Origin: an uncultured Eubacteriales bacterium
Lineage (GTDB): Bacteria > Bacillota > Clostridia > Christensenellales > Aristaeellaceae
Reading direction: 5' to 3'
DNA length: 29,715 bases
NCBI GenBank assembly: GCA_900550955.1
Contig: URUF01000024.1
Span: forward strand, 1 to 29,715
The translations under genes and the position numbers were made by a program. Positions 15,243 through 22,006 of the stretch are shown here, in pieces. Within the stretch, counting starts at the first letter, position 1. Every line of letters begins with the position of its first letter. The notes under the pieces were generated by a model, which was not told where the DNA came from, ran no database searches, and worked only from the letters and a program-made list of their open reading frames with translations.

Positions 15243-15271
15243 AAGACAAACCGGCCGGCCTGTGATAGGAT
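15243..15271 (+). promoter_or_regulatory. Possible promoter of the nfeD-floA operon
   Basis: AAGACA (15243-15248), 17 bp, then TGA-TAGGAT (extended -10; hexamer 15266-15271). The -35 box is weak, and the extended TG helps. The start is expected near 15278, just before a 6-bp stem-loop, GGCGGC (15281-15286) with GCCGCC (15295-15300), which ends 5 bp before the AGGAGG site. Confidence 0.5.
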
Positions 15272-15320
15272 AGCATCGAAGGCGGCGGGTTTCAGCCGCC
15301 CATACAGGAGGGGATCATCC

Positions 15321-15827
15321 ATGGAACTGCTGCTTGCGAATTTGCCGATCTTCGTCTGCTTCCTGCTGGGGCTGGGGTTATTGATCGTCGAGGTATTTAT
15401 GCCGGGCTTTGGCCTGCCGGGAATATCCGGTATCATCCTGGAGGTGGTAAGCATCGTGCTTACCTACCTGTGGCACGGCGGCCTGGCTGCCTTGGGCATG
15501 ACGCTGGTGATTCTGGCGGTTGTGGCTATTGTGATATCGCTGGCGCTGCGCTCGGTCAACAAGGGCAGGCTGTCCAAATCGCCCATCATCCTAAACGACG
15601 CTGAAAGCGCCGCAGACGGCTATGTGGCCACGCGGGATATGGAGGTATTCCTGGGCAAGGAGGGCGTTACCACCACCGTGCTCAGGCCCACCGGAATGGC
15701 GGAGTTTGAGGGCGTGAAGCTGAACGTTGTGGCAGACGGAGAGTACATTCCCAAGGATGTGCCCGTGCGCGTGGAGCGCGTGGAGGGCGGCCGGGTGGTG
15801 GTGCGCAAAATGCGCGCCGCCGAATAG
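15321..15827 (+). CDS. Short NfeD-type membrane protein, flotillin partner
   Basis: 168 aa from ATG 15321, with AGGAGG 9 bp upstream. A longer frame overlapping the UDG gene is rejected. It has two to three membrane helices in about 1-75, including the PGFGLPGISG turn typical of NfeD proteins. A cytosolic five-stranded OB fold occupies about 100-168 (GYVATRDMEVFLGKEG to VVVRKM). This truncated NfeD1b form lacks the ClpP-like protease domain. Its gene is almost always next to a flotillin gene, as it is here, and the OB domain is thought to assist flotillin assemblies in membrane microdomains. A small stem-loop (15842-15865) lies between it and floA. Confidence 0.9.
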   Translation: MELLLANLPIFVCFLLGLGLLIVEVFMPGFGLPGISGIILEVVSIVLTYLWHGGLAALGMTLVILAVVAIVISLALRSVNKGRLSKSPIILNDAESAADGYVATRDMEVFLGKEGVTTTVLRPTGMAEFEGVKLNVVADGEYIPKDVPVRVERVEGGRVVVRKMRAAE

Positions 15828-15841
15828 AGAAAAACCATGCT

Positions 15842-15865
15842 CCCCGGCTGCTGGCAAGGCCGGGG
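15842..15865 (+). other. Stem-loop between nfeD and floA
   Basis: CCCCGGC (15842-15848) pairs with GCCGGGG (15859-15865) around a 10-nt loop. No T run follows directly. It may tune the nfeD to floA ratio, but it is short. Confidence 0.5.
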
Positions 15866-15898
15866 CAGGGAAATAGAGTTTTTAAGGAGGAATCATCG

Positions 15899-16975
15899 GT
15901 GTCTGCTCAATCGCTGTTTGTATCGTTGCTGGCCAATAACCTTGGCTTTCGGGAAATGTCCAACCCCAGCGGCGCGGGCTCGCTGGTGTGGATCATCGTG
16001 GCTATTGTGGTGGCCTTCATCCTTGTGGTTGTGTTCCTGCGCTTTGTGCCCGTGGGGCTGTGGATCACCTCGCTGGCGGCGGGCGTGCACATCAGCATAG
16101 GCTCGCTGGTGGGCATGCGCCTGCGCCGCATCCAGCCCAAGCGGCTGGTGGAGCCCTTGATCAAGGCGCGCAAGGCGGGCCTGGATATGACCCTTTCCAA
16201 GCTGGAAACGCATTATTTGGCGGGCGGCAATGTAGACCGCGTGATCAACGCGCTGATTGCCGCGCAGCGCTCCAACATTGAAATGCCCTTTGAAAAGGCC
16301 TCCGCCATAGACCTGGCGGGCCGCGACGTGTTGCAGGCCGTGCAGATGAGCGTAACCCCCAAGGTAATTGAAACGCCCGTTGTGGCGGCTATCGCAAAGG
16401 ACGGCATCGAGCTGCGCGCCAAGGCGCGCGTGACCGTGCGAACCAACATTGAACGCCTGGTTGGCGGCGCGGGCGAGGAAACCATCATCGCCCGTGTTGG
16501 CGAGGGCATCGTAACCACCGTAGGCTCCAGCGAAACGCACAAGCAGGTGCTGGAAAACCCTGACCTGATCAGCCAGACGGTATTGAACAAGGGCCTGGAC
16601 GCCGGCACCGCATACGAGATTTTGTCCATCGATATTGCGGACGTGGATGTGGGCCGCAACGTGGGCGCGCAGCTGCAAATGGATCAGGCCGAGGCGGACC
16701 GCCGCATTGCGCAGGCCAGGGCTGAGGAACGCCGCGCCATGGCCGTTGCGCACGAGCAGGAAATGAAGGCCGCCGTACAGGAGATGCGCGCCCGCGTGGT
16801 GGAGGCCGAGGCCGAGGTACCCAAGGCCATGGCCGCCGCGCTGCGCGAAGGCAAGCTGGGCGTGATGGACTATTATCAGCTCAAGAATGTGGAGGCCGAT
16901 ACCAGTATGCGCGAGGGCATCGCCAGGGCGAGCGCGCCCGCCTCCACCGCGAGCGTTCCCGAGGGCAAGAAGTAA
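15899..16975 (+). CDS. floA: Flotillin-like protein FloA
   Basis: 358 aa, slightly longer than Bacillus FloA (331 aa). A GTG start at 15899 follows AAGGAGG by 8 bp. A membrane-inserted hydrophobic hairpin spans about 28-65 (LVWIIVAIVVAFILVVVFLR, then PVGLWITSLAAGV). The conserved flotillin region then runs through RRIQPKRLVEPLIKA, GGNVDRVINALI and the EKASAIDLAGRDVLQAVQMSV block. A coiled-coil, Ala/Glu-rich stretch lies at about 260-325. FloA scaffolds functional membrane microdomains. The nfeD-floA pair is the Bacillus yqeZ-yqfA type. The C-terminal tail after 335 is low-complexity. Confidence 0.95.
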   Translation: MSAQSLFVSLLANNLGFREMSNPSGAGSLVWIIVAIVVAFILVVVFLRFVPVGLWITSLAAGVHISIGSLVGMRLRRIQPKRLVEPLIKARKAGLDMTLSKLETHYLAGGNVDRVINALIAAQRSNIEMPFEKASAIDLAGRDVLQAVQMSVTPKVIETPVVAAIAKDGIELRAKARVTVRTNIERLVGGAGEETIIARVGEGIVTTVGSSETHKQVLENPDLISQTVLNKGLDAGTAYEILSIDIADVDVGRNVGAQLQMDQAEADRRIAQARAEERRAMAVAHEQEMKAAVQEMRARVVEAEAEVPKAMAAALREGKLGVMDYYQLKNVEADTSMREGIARASAPASTASVPEGKK

Positions 16976-17038
16976 CGGGAAACGCGCGGCCGTTTCGGGA
17001 CGGACGCGCGGCCCCCTGGAACAGGAGGGGAAGCACGC

Positions 17039-17563
17039 ATGGATAGTTTACTTATTCTGCTGGTCCTGTTTTGGATTGTGAAAGCCGTTGTAAAAAAGGG
17101 CAAGCGCGCGGGCGGCAACGGCCGCAGCGAAAAGCAGCCGCACACGGAAACGCCGTCCGCAGCCGCTTATAGGGCGAAGCGGGCGGCCCGCATGCAGGAG
17201 GAATTGCAGCGCCGCCAGCAAAAGCGCGCCGCCGAAGCCGTACGCGCGCAGCCGGAACCCAAGCAGATAACCATGGCGGAAGCCATGGGCGAGGGCTTCT
17301 CCGCCTACCGGCCTATGGAGCGCCGCATGGCGCAGGTTTCCGGTCATGCGGACTACGAAGGCAGCTTGGGAGGCGGCTCCACCGAAGGCATCGATACCTG
17401 CGACCCGTCGCTGGAGCATGACCGCTGGCAGCCGGCGGCGGATAGCGTGTACGCAGATGAAATTGGCGGAGAGCCGCTGATAGACATAAGCCCCCGCGCG
17501 GTGATGAACGGCATTGTGATGAGCGAGATTCTAACCCGCCCCGCACAGCGCAGGCGGCGCTGA
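17039..17563 (+). CDS. Small N-terminally anchored protein in the flotillin operon
   Basis: 174 aa, not recognised. One membrane helix at 3-19 is followed by a Lys/Arg-rich, Ala/Gln-rich stretch (20-85, partly coiled-coil), then an acidic region with GIDTCDPSLEHDRWQPAAD at about 120-138. The C-terminal block has the look of a conserved motif: LIDISPRAVMNGIVMSEILTRP at about 148-169. It starts at ATG 17039, behind AGGAGGGGAAG. It is 63 bp after floA and 25 bp before the response regulator, all on one strand, so it is probably a membrane protein co-made with the flotillin. Function unknown. Confidence 0.82.
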   Translation: MDSLLILLVLFWIVKAVVKKGKRAGGNGRSEKQPHTETPSAAAYRAKRAARMQEELQRRQQKRAAEAVRAQPEPKQITMAEAMGEGFSAYRPMERRMAQVSGHADYEGSLGGGSTEGIDTCDPSLEHDRWQPAADSVYADEIGGEPLIDISPRAVMNGIVMSEILTRPAQRRRR

Positions 17564-17588
17564 TACGTAAGAGAGGAAGGCAAAAGGC

Positions 17589-18344
17589 ATGGAGGAACTG
17601 CGCGTACTGATTGCGGATGACGATGCCGGCATGCGCAGCGTAATGCGCAAAATCATTGCCAAGGTAGATGGTTTTGCACTGGTTGCGGAGGCGAGCGATG
17701 GCCGCACCGTAATTGAGCTTGTGGAAAAGCTAAAGCCCAATGTGGTGTTTTTGGATGTGGAAATGCCCGAGATGACCGGCGTGGAATGCGCGCGGGCCAT
17801 TCAGGACATGAATCCCGCCATTATCATCATTTTTGCGACGGCGCACGATACCTATATGGGAGACGCCTTTGAGGTATATGCCTTCGACTATCTGGTGAAG
17901 CCCTTCAAGGTGGAGCGCGTGATTCAAACGCTGGAACGCGCGCGCGACCGGCTGTGGCAGCGCGGGGAAAAGGCGGCGGACACGCCGGTTAAGCGCAATC
18001 CGCCCTGCGCTGTGGAGGGCAGGCTGATGCTGCGCCACCGCGAGGGCATAACGTTTATTGACTTGCGGGATATTCTGCTGGTACAGCGGGAGGATCGCTC
18101 CACGGTGCTTTATACCGCGGATGGCGAGCGGTACGTGACGGGCGATTCGTTGGCCGAAATGGAGGAGCGCCTTAACAGCGACGCGTTTTTTAGGTGCCAC
18201 AAGAGCTATATCATCAACCTGAACCATATCAAGGATATCACGCCCTATGGCCGTTGGACCTACGTGGTGCGGCTGGAGGGCACCAAGCACGACGCGCTGA
18301 TCACGCACGAAAAATATGAGGAGCTGGAACGGATGTTCCGCTAA
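17589..18344 (+). CDS. LytTR-type response regulator without a neighbouring kinase
   Basis: 251 aa. The receiver domain (1-120) has the acidic pocket D10/D11, phospho-acceptor D56 (FLDVEMPEMTG), T84 and K104 (YLVKP). All switch residues are intact. A LytTR DNA-binding domain covers about 145-250, with the typical FIDLRDILLVQREDRSTVLYT, FFRCHKSYIINLNHI and GRWTYVV segments. LytTR regulators usually control extracellular, bacteriocin, competence or wall genes. No histidine kinase lies in the window. It is last in the nfeD-floA unit, ending at a convergent terminator shared with nudC. ATG 17589 follows GAGAGGAAGG. Confidence 0.93.
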   Translation: MEELRVLIADDDAGMRSVMRKIIAKVDGFALVAEASDGRTVIELVEKLKPNVVFLDVEMPEMTGVECARAIQDMNPAIIIIFATAHDTYMGDAFEVYAFDYLVKPFKVERVIQTLERARDRLWQRGEKAADTPVKRNPPCAVEGRLMLRHREGITFIDLRDILLVQREDRSTVLYTADGERYVTGDSLAEMEERLNSDAFFRCHKSYIINLNHIKDITPYGRWTYVVRLEGTKHDALITHEKYEELERMFR

Positions 18345-18361
18345 TTTAAGGAAGAAAAGAA

Positions 18362-18400
18362 GCAGGCCGCGCCGGGCCCGTGAGGGACGGCGCGGCCTGC
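18362..18400 (-). terminator. Terminator between the convergent LytTR and nudC genes
   Basis: Arms 18362-18374 and 18388-18400 (GCAGGCCGCGCCG and its complement) form a perfect 13-bp stem with a 13-nt loop. On the minus strand it is followed by TTCTTTTCTT, a good exit tract for nudC. On the plus strand no T run follows, so it works less well for the response-regulator transcript. Confidence 0.82.
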
Positions 18401-18412
18401 CTGCGCTTAGGG

Positions 18413-19246
18413 CTATAGCCTGCCTGTGCGGAAGCGCTCAATCAATTCAAAAGCGATGCTGGCGGTATGTGCGCGGGGTTCCAGCTCGCTTCGGGCAAAC
18501 CAGCGCGCGTCTGAAAGCTCGCTGCGCTGCAAAACAATGGCTTCGCCGCCTGTGGCCTCGGCATGGAAGGCAAACATCTGCGAGCCGCTCACGCCCCAGG
18601 GCTGGTTGCCCAGGTAACGCAGGCTGCGCAGGCTAAGGCCCACCTCTTCCATGACCTCGCGGCGCACGGCGTGCTCAAGCGTTTCGCCCACCTCCACATA
18701 GCCGGATATCAGGGCGTAATGCTGGAAGCTGGCATGCGCGTTGCGGGCGAGCAGGATACGGTCGCCATCGGTGATGGCGACGATCACCGCCGGGGCGATG
18801 GCGGGATAAAGCGTTTGGCCGCAGCGCTCACAGCGCAGCGCGCGCTCATCGGGGGCGGGAGCAAGCGCCCCGCCGCAGCAGCCGCAGTAGCGGTTGCGCT
18901 GGTACCAGCTCCACAGGTGCCAGCAGGAGGCGATGCGGCCGCCCACAGCATAGGGCAGGCAGCGAAAAACGCGCAGCTCGTGGAAACGCATGCCTTCGGA
19001 TTCGGCCATTTCAAAAGGCAGGAAGGGATGCGGGCTGAATATGGCAATATCGCCGGTATGGGCCAGCTCAAAGGGTACGAACCCCTTGGGCAGCAAGGCC
19101 TGCACCTGCGCCCAGGTGGGCGGCGAGGCGGCCTCGCCCTCCCCCGCAAGCAGCACACGGCCATTTTGAAAGCAGCAAAACAGGCTTTCGGGCCCCGGCG
19201 CTGCGCCCAGCGGCTGTACGGAAAAATCCGGATCGCCCAAAATCAT
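18413..19246 (-). CDS. nudC: NudC-type NAD(H) pyrophosphatase (Nudix hydrolase with zinc ribbon)
   Basis: 277 aa from ATG 19246, with GGGGAGGG about 10 bp upstream. An in-frame TTG at 19312 is rejected because TTGACA there is the -35 box of the gene's own promoter. The N-terminal domain (1-110) is variable. The zinc ribbon has C121, C124, C139 and C142. The Nudix box is complete at 182-204 (G-x5-E-x7-REVMEEVGL). The NudC hallmark SQPWPF is NQPWGV here (214-219), so the Gln-Pro-Trp core is kept while Phe is lost. Family members cleave NADH to NMNH and AMP and remove NAD caps from RNA. Substrate preference may be altered by the changed motif. Confidence 0.92.
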   Translation of the reverse strand: MILGDPDFSVQPLGAAPGPESLFCCFQNGRVLLAGEGEAASPPTWAQVQALLPKGFVPFELAHTGDIAIFSPHPFLPFEMAESEGMRFHELRVFRCLPYAVGGRIASCWHLWSWYQRNRYCGCCGGALAPAPDERALRCERCGQTLYPAIAPAVIVAITDGDRILLARNAHASFQHYALISGYVEVGETLEHAVRREVMEEVGLSLRSLRYLGNQPWGVSGSQMFAFHAEATGGEAIVLQRSELSDARWFARSELEPRAHTASIAFELIERFRTGRL

Positions 19247-19284
19247 CAAAGCAAAGCCCTCCCCTTCGCAGGAAATACCCATCC

Positions 19285-19312
19285 ATCTTAGCGCAAATTC
19301 CCGTGTTGTCAA
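19285..19312 (-). promoter_or_regulatory. Promoter of nudC
   Basis: On the minus strand: TTGACA (19307-19312), a 16-bp spacer and TAAGAT (19285-19290). The start is expected near 19278, about 32 nt before ATG 19246. Its -35 box lies only 9 bp from the -35 box of the divergent promoter at 19322. Confidence 0.68.
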
Positions 19313-19321
19313 TGCTTTTGC

Positions 19322-19350
19322 TTGCCAAGGCGGCCCGGGTGTGCTATCCT
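19322..19350 (+). promoter_or_regulatory. Promoter of the BY-kinase-like membrane protein gene
   Basis: TTGCCA (19322-19327), a 17-bp spacer and TATCCT (19345-19350), with an extended TGC before the -10 box. The start is expected near 19357, about 30 nt before the GTG start. Confidence 0.72.
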
Positions 19351-19386
19351 ATCAGATGAGAAGCTTATGCAAAAGAGGTGGCCGCC

Positions 19387-20688
19387 GTGAGCCGTGCCGC
19401 ATGTAGATGGAGGCATTCCCTGCCGTGGATCGCGTGCCTGTGCGTTGTTGTGGGCTGCGCTGTGGCGGCGTATACCTGGCTGTATGAGGCGGATCGCTAT
19501 CAAGCGGTATACACGTTTTATGCCCAGCCGGCAGGCTATGAAACAGAAAAGGCGCCGCTGGAAGCGTCCCGCATGCTGGCGCGCGACTGCCGCGCGCTTA
19601 CGCATACCGAGGGCTTCCGCACGGCGGTGCTGGCAACGTGCGCGCGTAGCGACGGCATGACCTATGTGGACGTGCGCGGCGTGGACGGCTCCCATATGCT
19701 GGAGGTAACCGCCACGGGGCCGGACGCCGCCATTGTGGCGGGGCTTGCCAACGCGGCGGGCCGCAGGCTGCTTGAGGAAGCGCCCGGGCTGTTTGGCGCG
19801 AGAGCCGTGAGCGAAATCACGCCTGCCATACCGCCGCAGGCCGCATGCGCGCCCAACCGCGCGGCAAAGGTACTTTGGGCAGTGCTGGCCGCGTTTGCAG
19901 GCGGCTCGCTAATGGGGCTGCTGTGGGGCTCCGAAAGGCAGCCCGTGCGGTTTGACGGCCCCGAGGCGACGGCGCTGCGCGCGCCCAGGCTGGGCGCGGT
20001 GGCGGATATACGCCGTGCGAGAAAACGGTTTGAAAGGCGCGTGCAAAAAAAGCGCGAAACCGGCATGCTTTTGGATGGGATGGAACGTTTGGTGAGGGAG
20101 AATGTGCGCGCCCTGGTATTACGGCTGCGCGCGCAGGAGGACGGCGCCATCGTTGTAACGGCGCTTCGCCGGGAGGACGGCGGGGCCGCGCTTACCGCGC
20201 TGCTGGCCGGAGAATTGGCCAGGCAGGGCTTTCGCGTGATGGCCGTGGAAATGGACGGGCGCGAAGCCAGCCTGGCAGAGTTGCTAAACGCAACCGCCCA
20301 GGCCGATCTGCTGGACTACCTAAGGGGGCGAGCGTCCCTTGCGGAAACGGCTGTAAAGACAAGGGACGGGACGCTGTGCTTTATCGATTGCCTGCACGCC
20401 GGGGAATCCATCGCCAATATGGCCGCCACGCCGGGCTTTGCCGCGTTTTTAAAAAGCGCGCGCGCAAATTTTGATTATGTGCTTTTGAATGCCGCGCCTT
20501 TGGAAAACTGCGCGGATGCGGCGCTATTGGGCACGCTGGCAGGGCAAACGGTGCTGGCGGGCCGGGACGGCGCGTATACGGCGGAGGAATGGAACGCCGC
20601 AACGGAGGATTTACAAAGCGTTGTGCGCCGAGTGAGCGGCGTTGTGCTTACCCAGGTGCGGCCCAGCCGCTTTCGCATGTATGACTGA
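19387..20688 (+). CDS. Wzz/BY-kinase-like membrane protein with degenerate ATP-binding motifs
   Basis: 433 aa from GTG 19387; a GTG at 19378 is an alternative, but it overlaps the AGAGG site. Membrane helices lie at about 11-30 and 161-180 and flank a small outer domain, the Wzz/polysaccharide co-polymerase layout. The cytosolic part (about 190-433) follows the CpsD/CapB tyrosine-kinase pattern. At Walker A (256-270) TALRREDGGAALT replaces a GKS/T loop. At Walker A' (282-292) it has VMAVEMDGREASL. At Walker B (362-371) it has FDYVLLNAAP, with Asn for Asp. The C-terminus has no Tyr cluster. So it is probably a pseudo-kinase unable to bind ATP in the usual way, possibly a scaffold for envelope polymer synthesis. 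It is followed 27 bp later by a peptidoglycan-binding protein gene. Fold assignment is by pattern. Confidence 0.75.
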   Translation: MSRAACRWRHSLPWIACLCVVVGCAVAAYTWLYEADRYQAVYTFYAQPAGYETEKAPLEASRMLARDCRALTHTEGFRTAVLATCARSDGMTYVDVRGVDGSHMLEVTATGPDAAIVAGLANAAGRRLLEEAPGLFGARAVSEITPAIPPQAACAPNRAAKVLWAVLAAFAGGSLMGLLWGSERQPVRFDGPEATALRAPRLGAVADIRRARKRFERRVQKKRETGMLLDGMERLVRENVRALVLRLRAQEDGAIVVTALRREDGGAALTALLAGELARQGFRVMAVEMDGREASLAELLNATAQADLLDYLRGRASLAETAVKTRDGTLCFIDCLHAGESIANMAATPGFAAFLKSARANFDYVLLNAAPLENCADAALLGTLAGQTVLAGRDGAYTAEEWNAATEDLQSVVRRVSGVVLTQVRPSRFRMYD

Positions 20689-20715
20689 GCGCGCCGGTAA
20701 AGGAGGAACCTTGGA

Positions 20716-21801
20716 ATGGATTTGTTAAAGACGATTTTGGTGTATATGTCCATGGTGTTCGCGGCCTCGGTGCAAAATGCGCCGGATCCCGCCGAGCTGC
20801 CCGCGTACAGCCAGCCCACGCCTACGCCCTATGTGCAGGCGGCTACCAATACGCCCGCGCCTACCTCTACGCCTAGGCCCACTCCCGTACCTACCATTGA
20901 TATTACGCCCAATCCCGATTATAAAACCATCCGTGTGGGCGATAATGGCGAGGATGTACGCGCCATGCAGGAAAAGCTTGCCCAATACGGCTATTATGAG
21001 GGCGAGCTGGACGGGCGCTTTGGCAACCAGACGCGCCGCGCCGTGGAGGCGTTCCAGTATCAGCACGGGCTTAGCGTGGATGGCATTGCCGGGCACAGAA
21101 CACTTACGGTGCTATATGAAAGCAACGAGGTGCGTATGGCCCCCTCCAAGGAAACCCCCGAGCCCGAGGCTACCGCAGGCCTGCGCGCCGCGCTTACGCC
21201 CACGCCCACGGCTTCGCCGGAGGGAACCGGCGCTCCGGCGGAAACCTTTGCCCCGGTAGAAACCGTTGCCCCCACGGATACGCCGGCGCCTACGGAAAGC
21301 CCCGCGCCCATGCCCAGCCCCACCCCGTCGGTTGAGCCCACGCAAACGCCCGCGCCGGAATTTTTGCCCATGGAAGGCATGACCATCCGCCTGGAGGGCG
21401 CTACGGAGGCGCTCGCATTCCCCGCCGGGGACGGCGCGGATGCGCGCGCGCTTGTCCCCTACGCCTATGGCGAAAGCCTGTATCTGCCGCTGGTGGAAAT
21501 CCTTAAGGCGGCGGGGATAAACGTTATTTCCTCCAGCACGGTGGAGGCGGATGAGTGCGCTTTTGCGCTTGGGGACGCGATTTACCGCCTGTCCTATACG
21601 GAGGATCAGGCGGGAAATCCCGCCGGTTTGAAGGCCTTTAGGGACAACCAGCCCCAGGTGCTTCCCGGGCGTGATATCCGCCGCGTGGAGGATGTGGTAT
21701 ACCTGCCCGCTGAATGCATTGAGAGCCTGCTTGGCATAACGGCGTCGGTGGATGAAGGCCAGAACGCCGTGATTGTGGCCCTGCCGCAGACGGCGGAATA
21801 A
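20716..21801 (+). CDS. Secreted protein with peptidoglycan-binding domain and Pro/Thr-rich linkers
   Basis: 361 aa. A hydrophobic N-terminus (about 1-18) is a signal peptide or anchor. A Pro/Thr linker follows, then a PG_binding_1 domain at about 70-135 (VGDNGEDVRAMQEKLAQYGYY, then GNQTRRAVEAFQ and DGIAGHRTL). A second Pro/Thr/Glu-rich spacer (about 140-218) leads to a C-terminal domain (219-361). That domain resembles the copper-amine-oxidase N-terminal-like stalk found on many Clostridial surface proteins (YLPLVEILKAAGINV, then VYLPAECIESLLGI). No catalytic domain is seen, so it is probably a wall-binding structural or targeting protein. AAAGGAGGAACC precedes ATG 20716. It is co-transcribed with the BY-kinase-like gene and ends at a strong terminator. 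Confidence 0.87.
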   Translation: MDLLKTILVYMSMVFAASVQNAPDPAELPAYSQPTPTPYVQAATNTPAPTSTPRPTPVPTIDITPNPDYKTIRVGDNGEDVRAMQEKLAQYGYYEGELDGRFGNQTRRAVEAFQYQHGLSVDGIAGHRTLTVLYESNEVRMAPSKETPEPEATAGLRAALTPTPTASPEGTGAPAETFAPVETVAPTDTPAPTESPAPMPSPTPSVEPTQTPAPEFLPMEGMTIRLEGATEALAFPAGDGADARALVPYAYGESLYLPLVEILKAAGINVISSSTVEADECAFALGDAIYRLSYTEDQAGNPAGLKAFRDNQPQVLPGRDIRRVEDVVYLPAECIESLLGITASVDEGQNAVIVALPQTAE

Positions 21802-21814
21802 TGGGTTCGGATTT

Positions 21815-21851
21815 GGCCCGTGGGGGAGCGCCTTCCCCACGGGCCGTTTTT
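21815..21851 (+). terminator. Rho-independent terminator after the peptidoglycan-binding protein gene
   Basis: GGCCCGTGGGG (21815-21825) and CCCCACGGGCC (21835-21845) form a perfect 11-bp stem with a 9-nt loop, followed by GTTTTT. It ends the transcription unit that starts at 19322. Confidence 0.92.
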
Positions 21852-21908
21852 CATGCCCGCGCATGCGATAAAATCCCGGCAATGCCACGAATTGCATCGC
21901 TCAAAACC

Positions 21909-21936
21909 TTGACACACGGCGCTTTGGGGTTATAAT
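21909..21936 (+). promoter_or_regulatory. Full-consensus promoter of the aminotransferase gene
   Basis: TTGACA (21909-21914), a 16-bp spacer and TATAAT (21931-21936); both hexamers are perfect. The start is expected near 21943, right at a small hairpin, AGCGC (21944-21948) with GCGCT (21953-21957). The leader is about 64 nt. This is the strongest-looking promoter in the window. Confidence 0.9.
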
Positions 21937-22006
21937 AGGGGATAGCGCGCAGGCGCTGAATGCTCTTGCTTTCACAAGGATGCAGGAAGATGTGGAGGAA
22001 ATTGAA

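Noticed and set aside
15207..15320. Extended start of the NfeD protein overlapping the second UDG gene
   Set aside because: The extra residues are Cys/Arg-rich and read through the promoter and leader hairpin; AGGAGG precedes ATG 15321.
21130..21360. Pro/Thr repeats considered as a DNA tandem repeat or CRISPR-like array
   Set aside because: The repetition is at the protein level (linker of the wall-binding protein), units vary in length and there are no spacers of even size.
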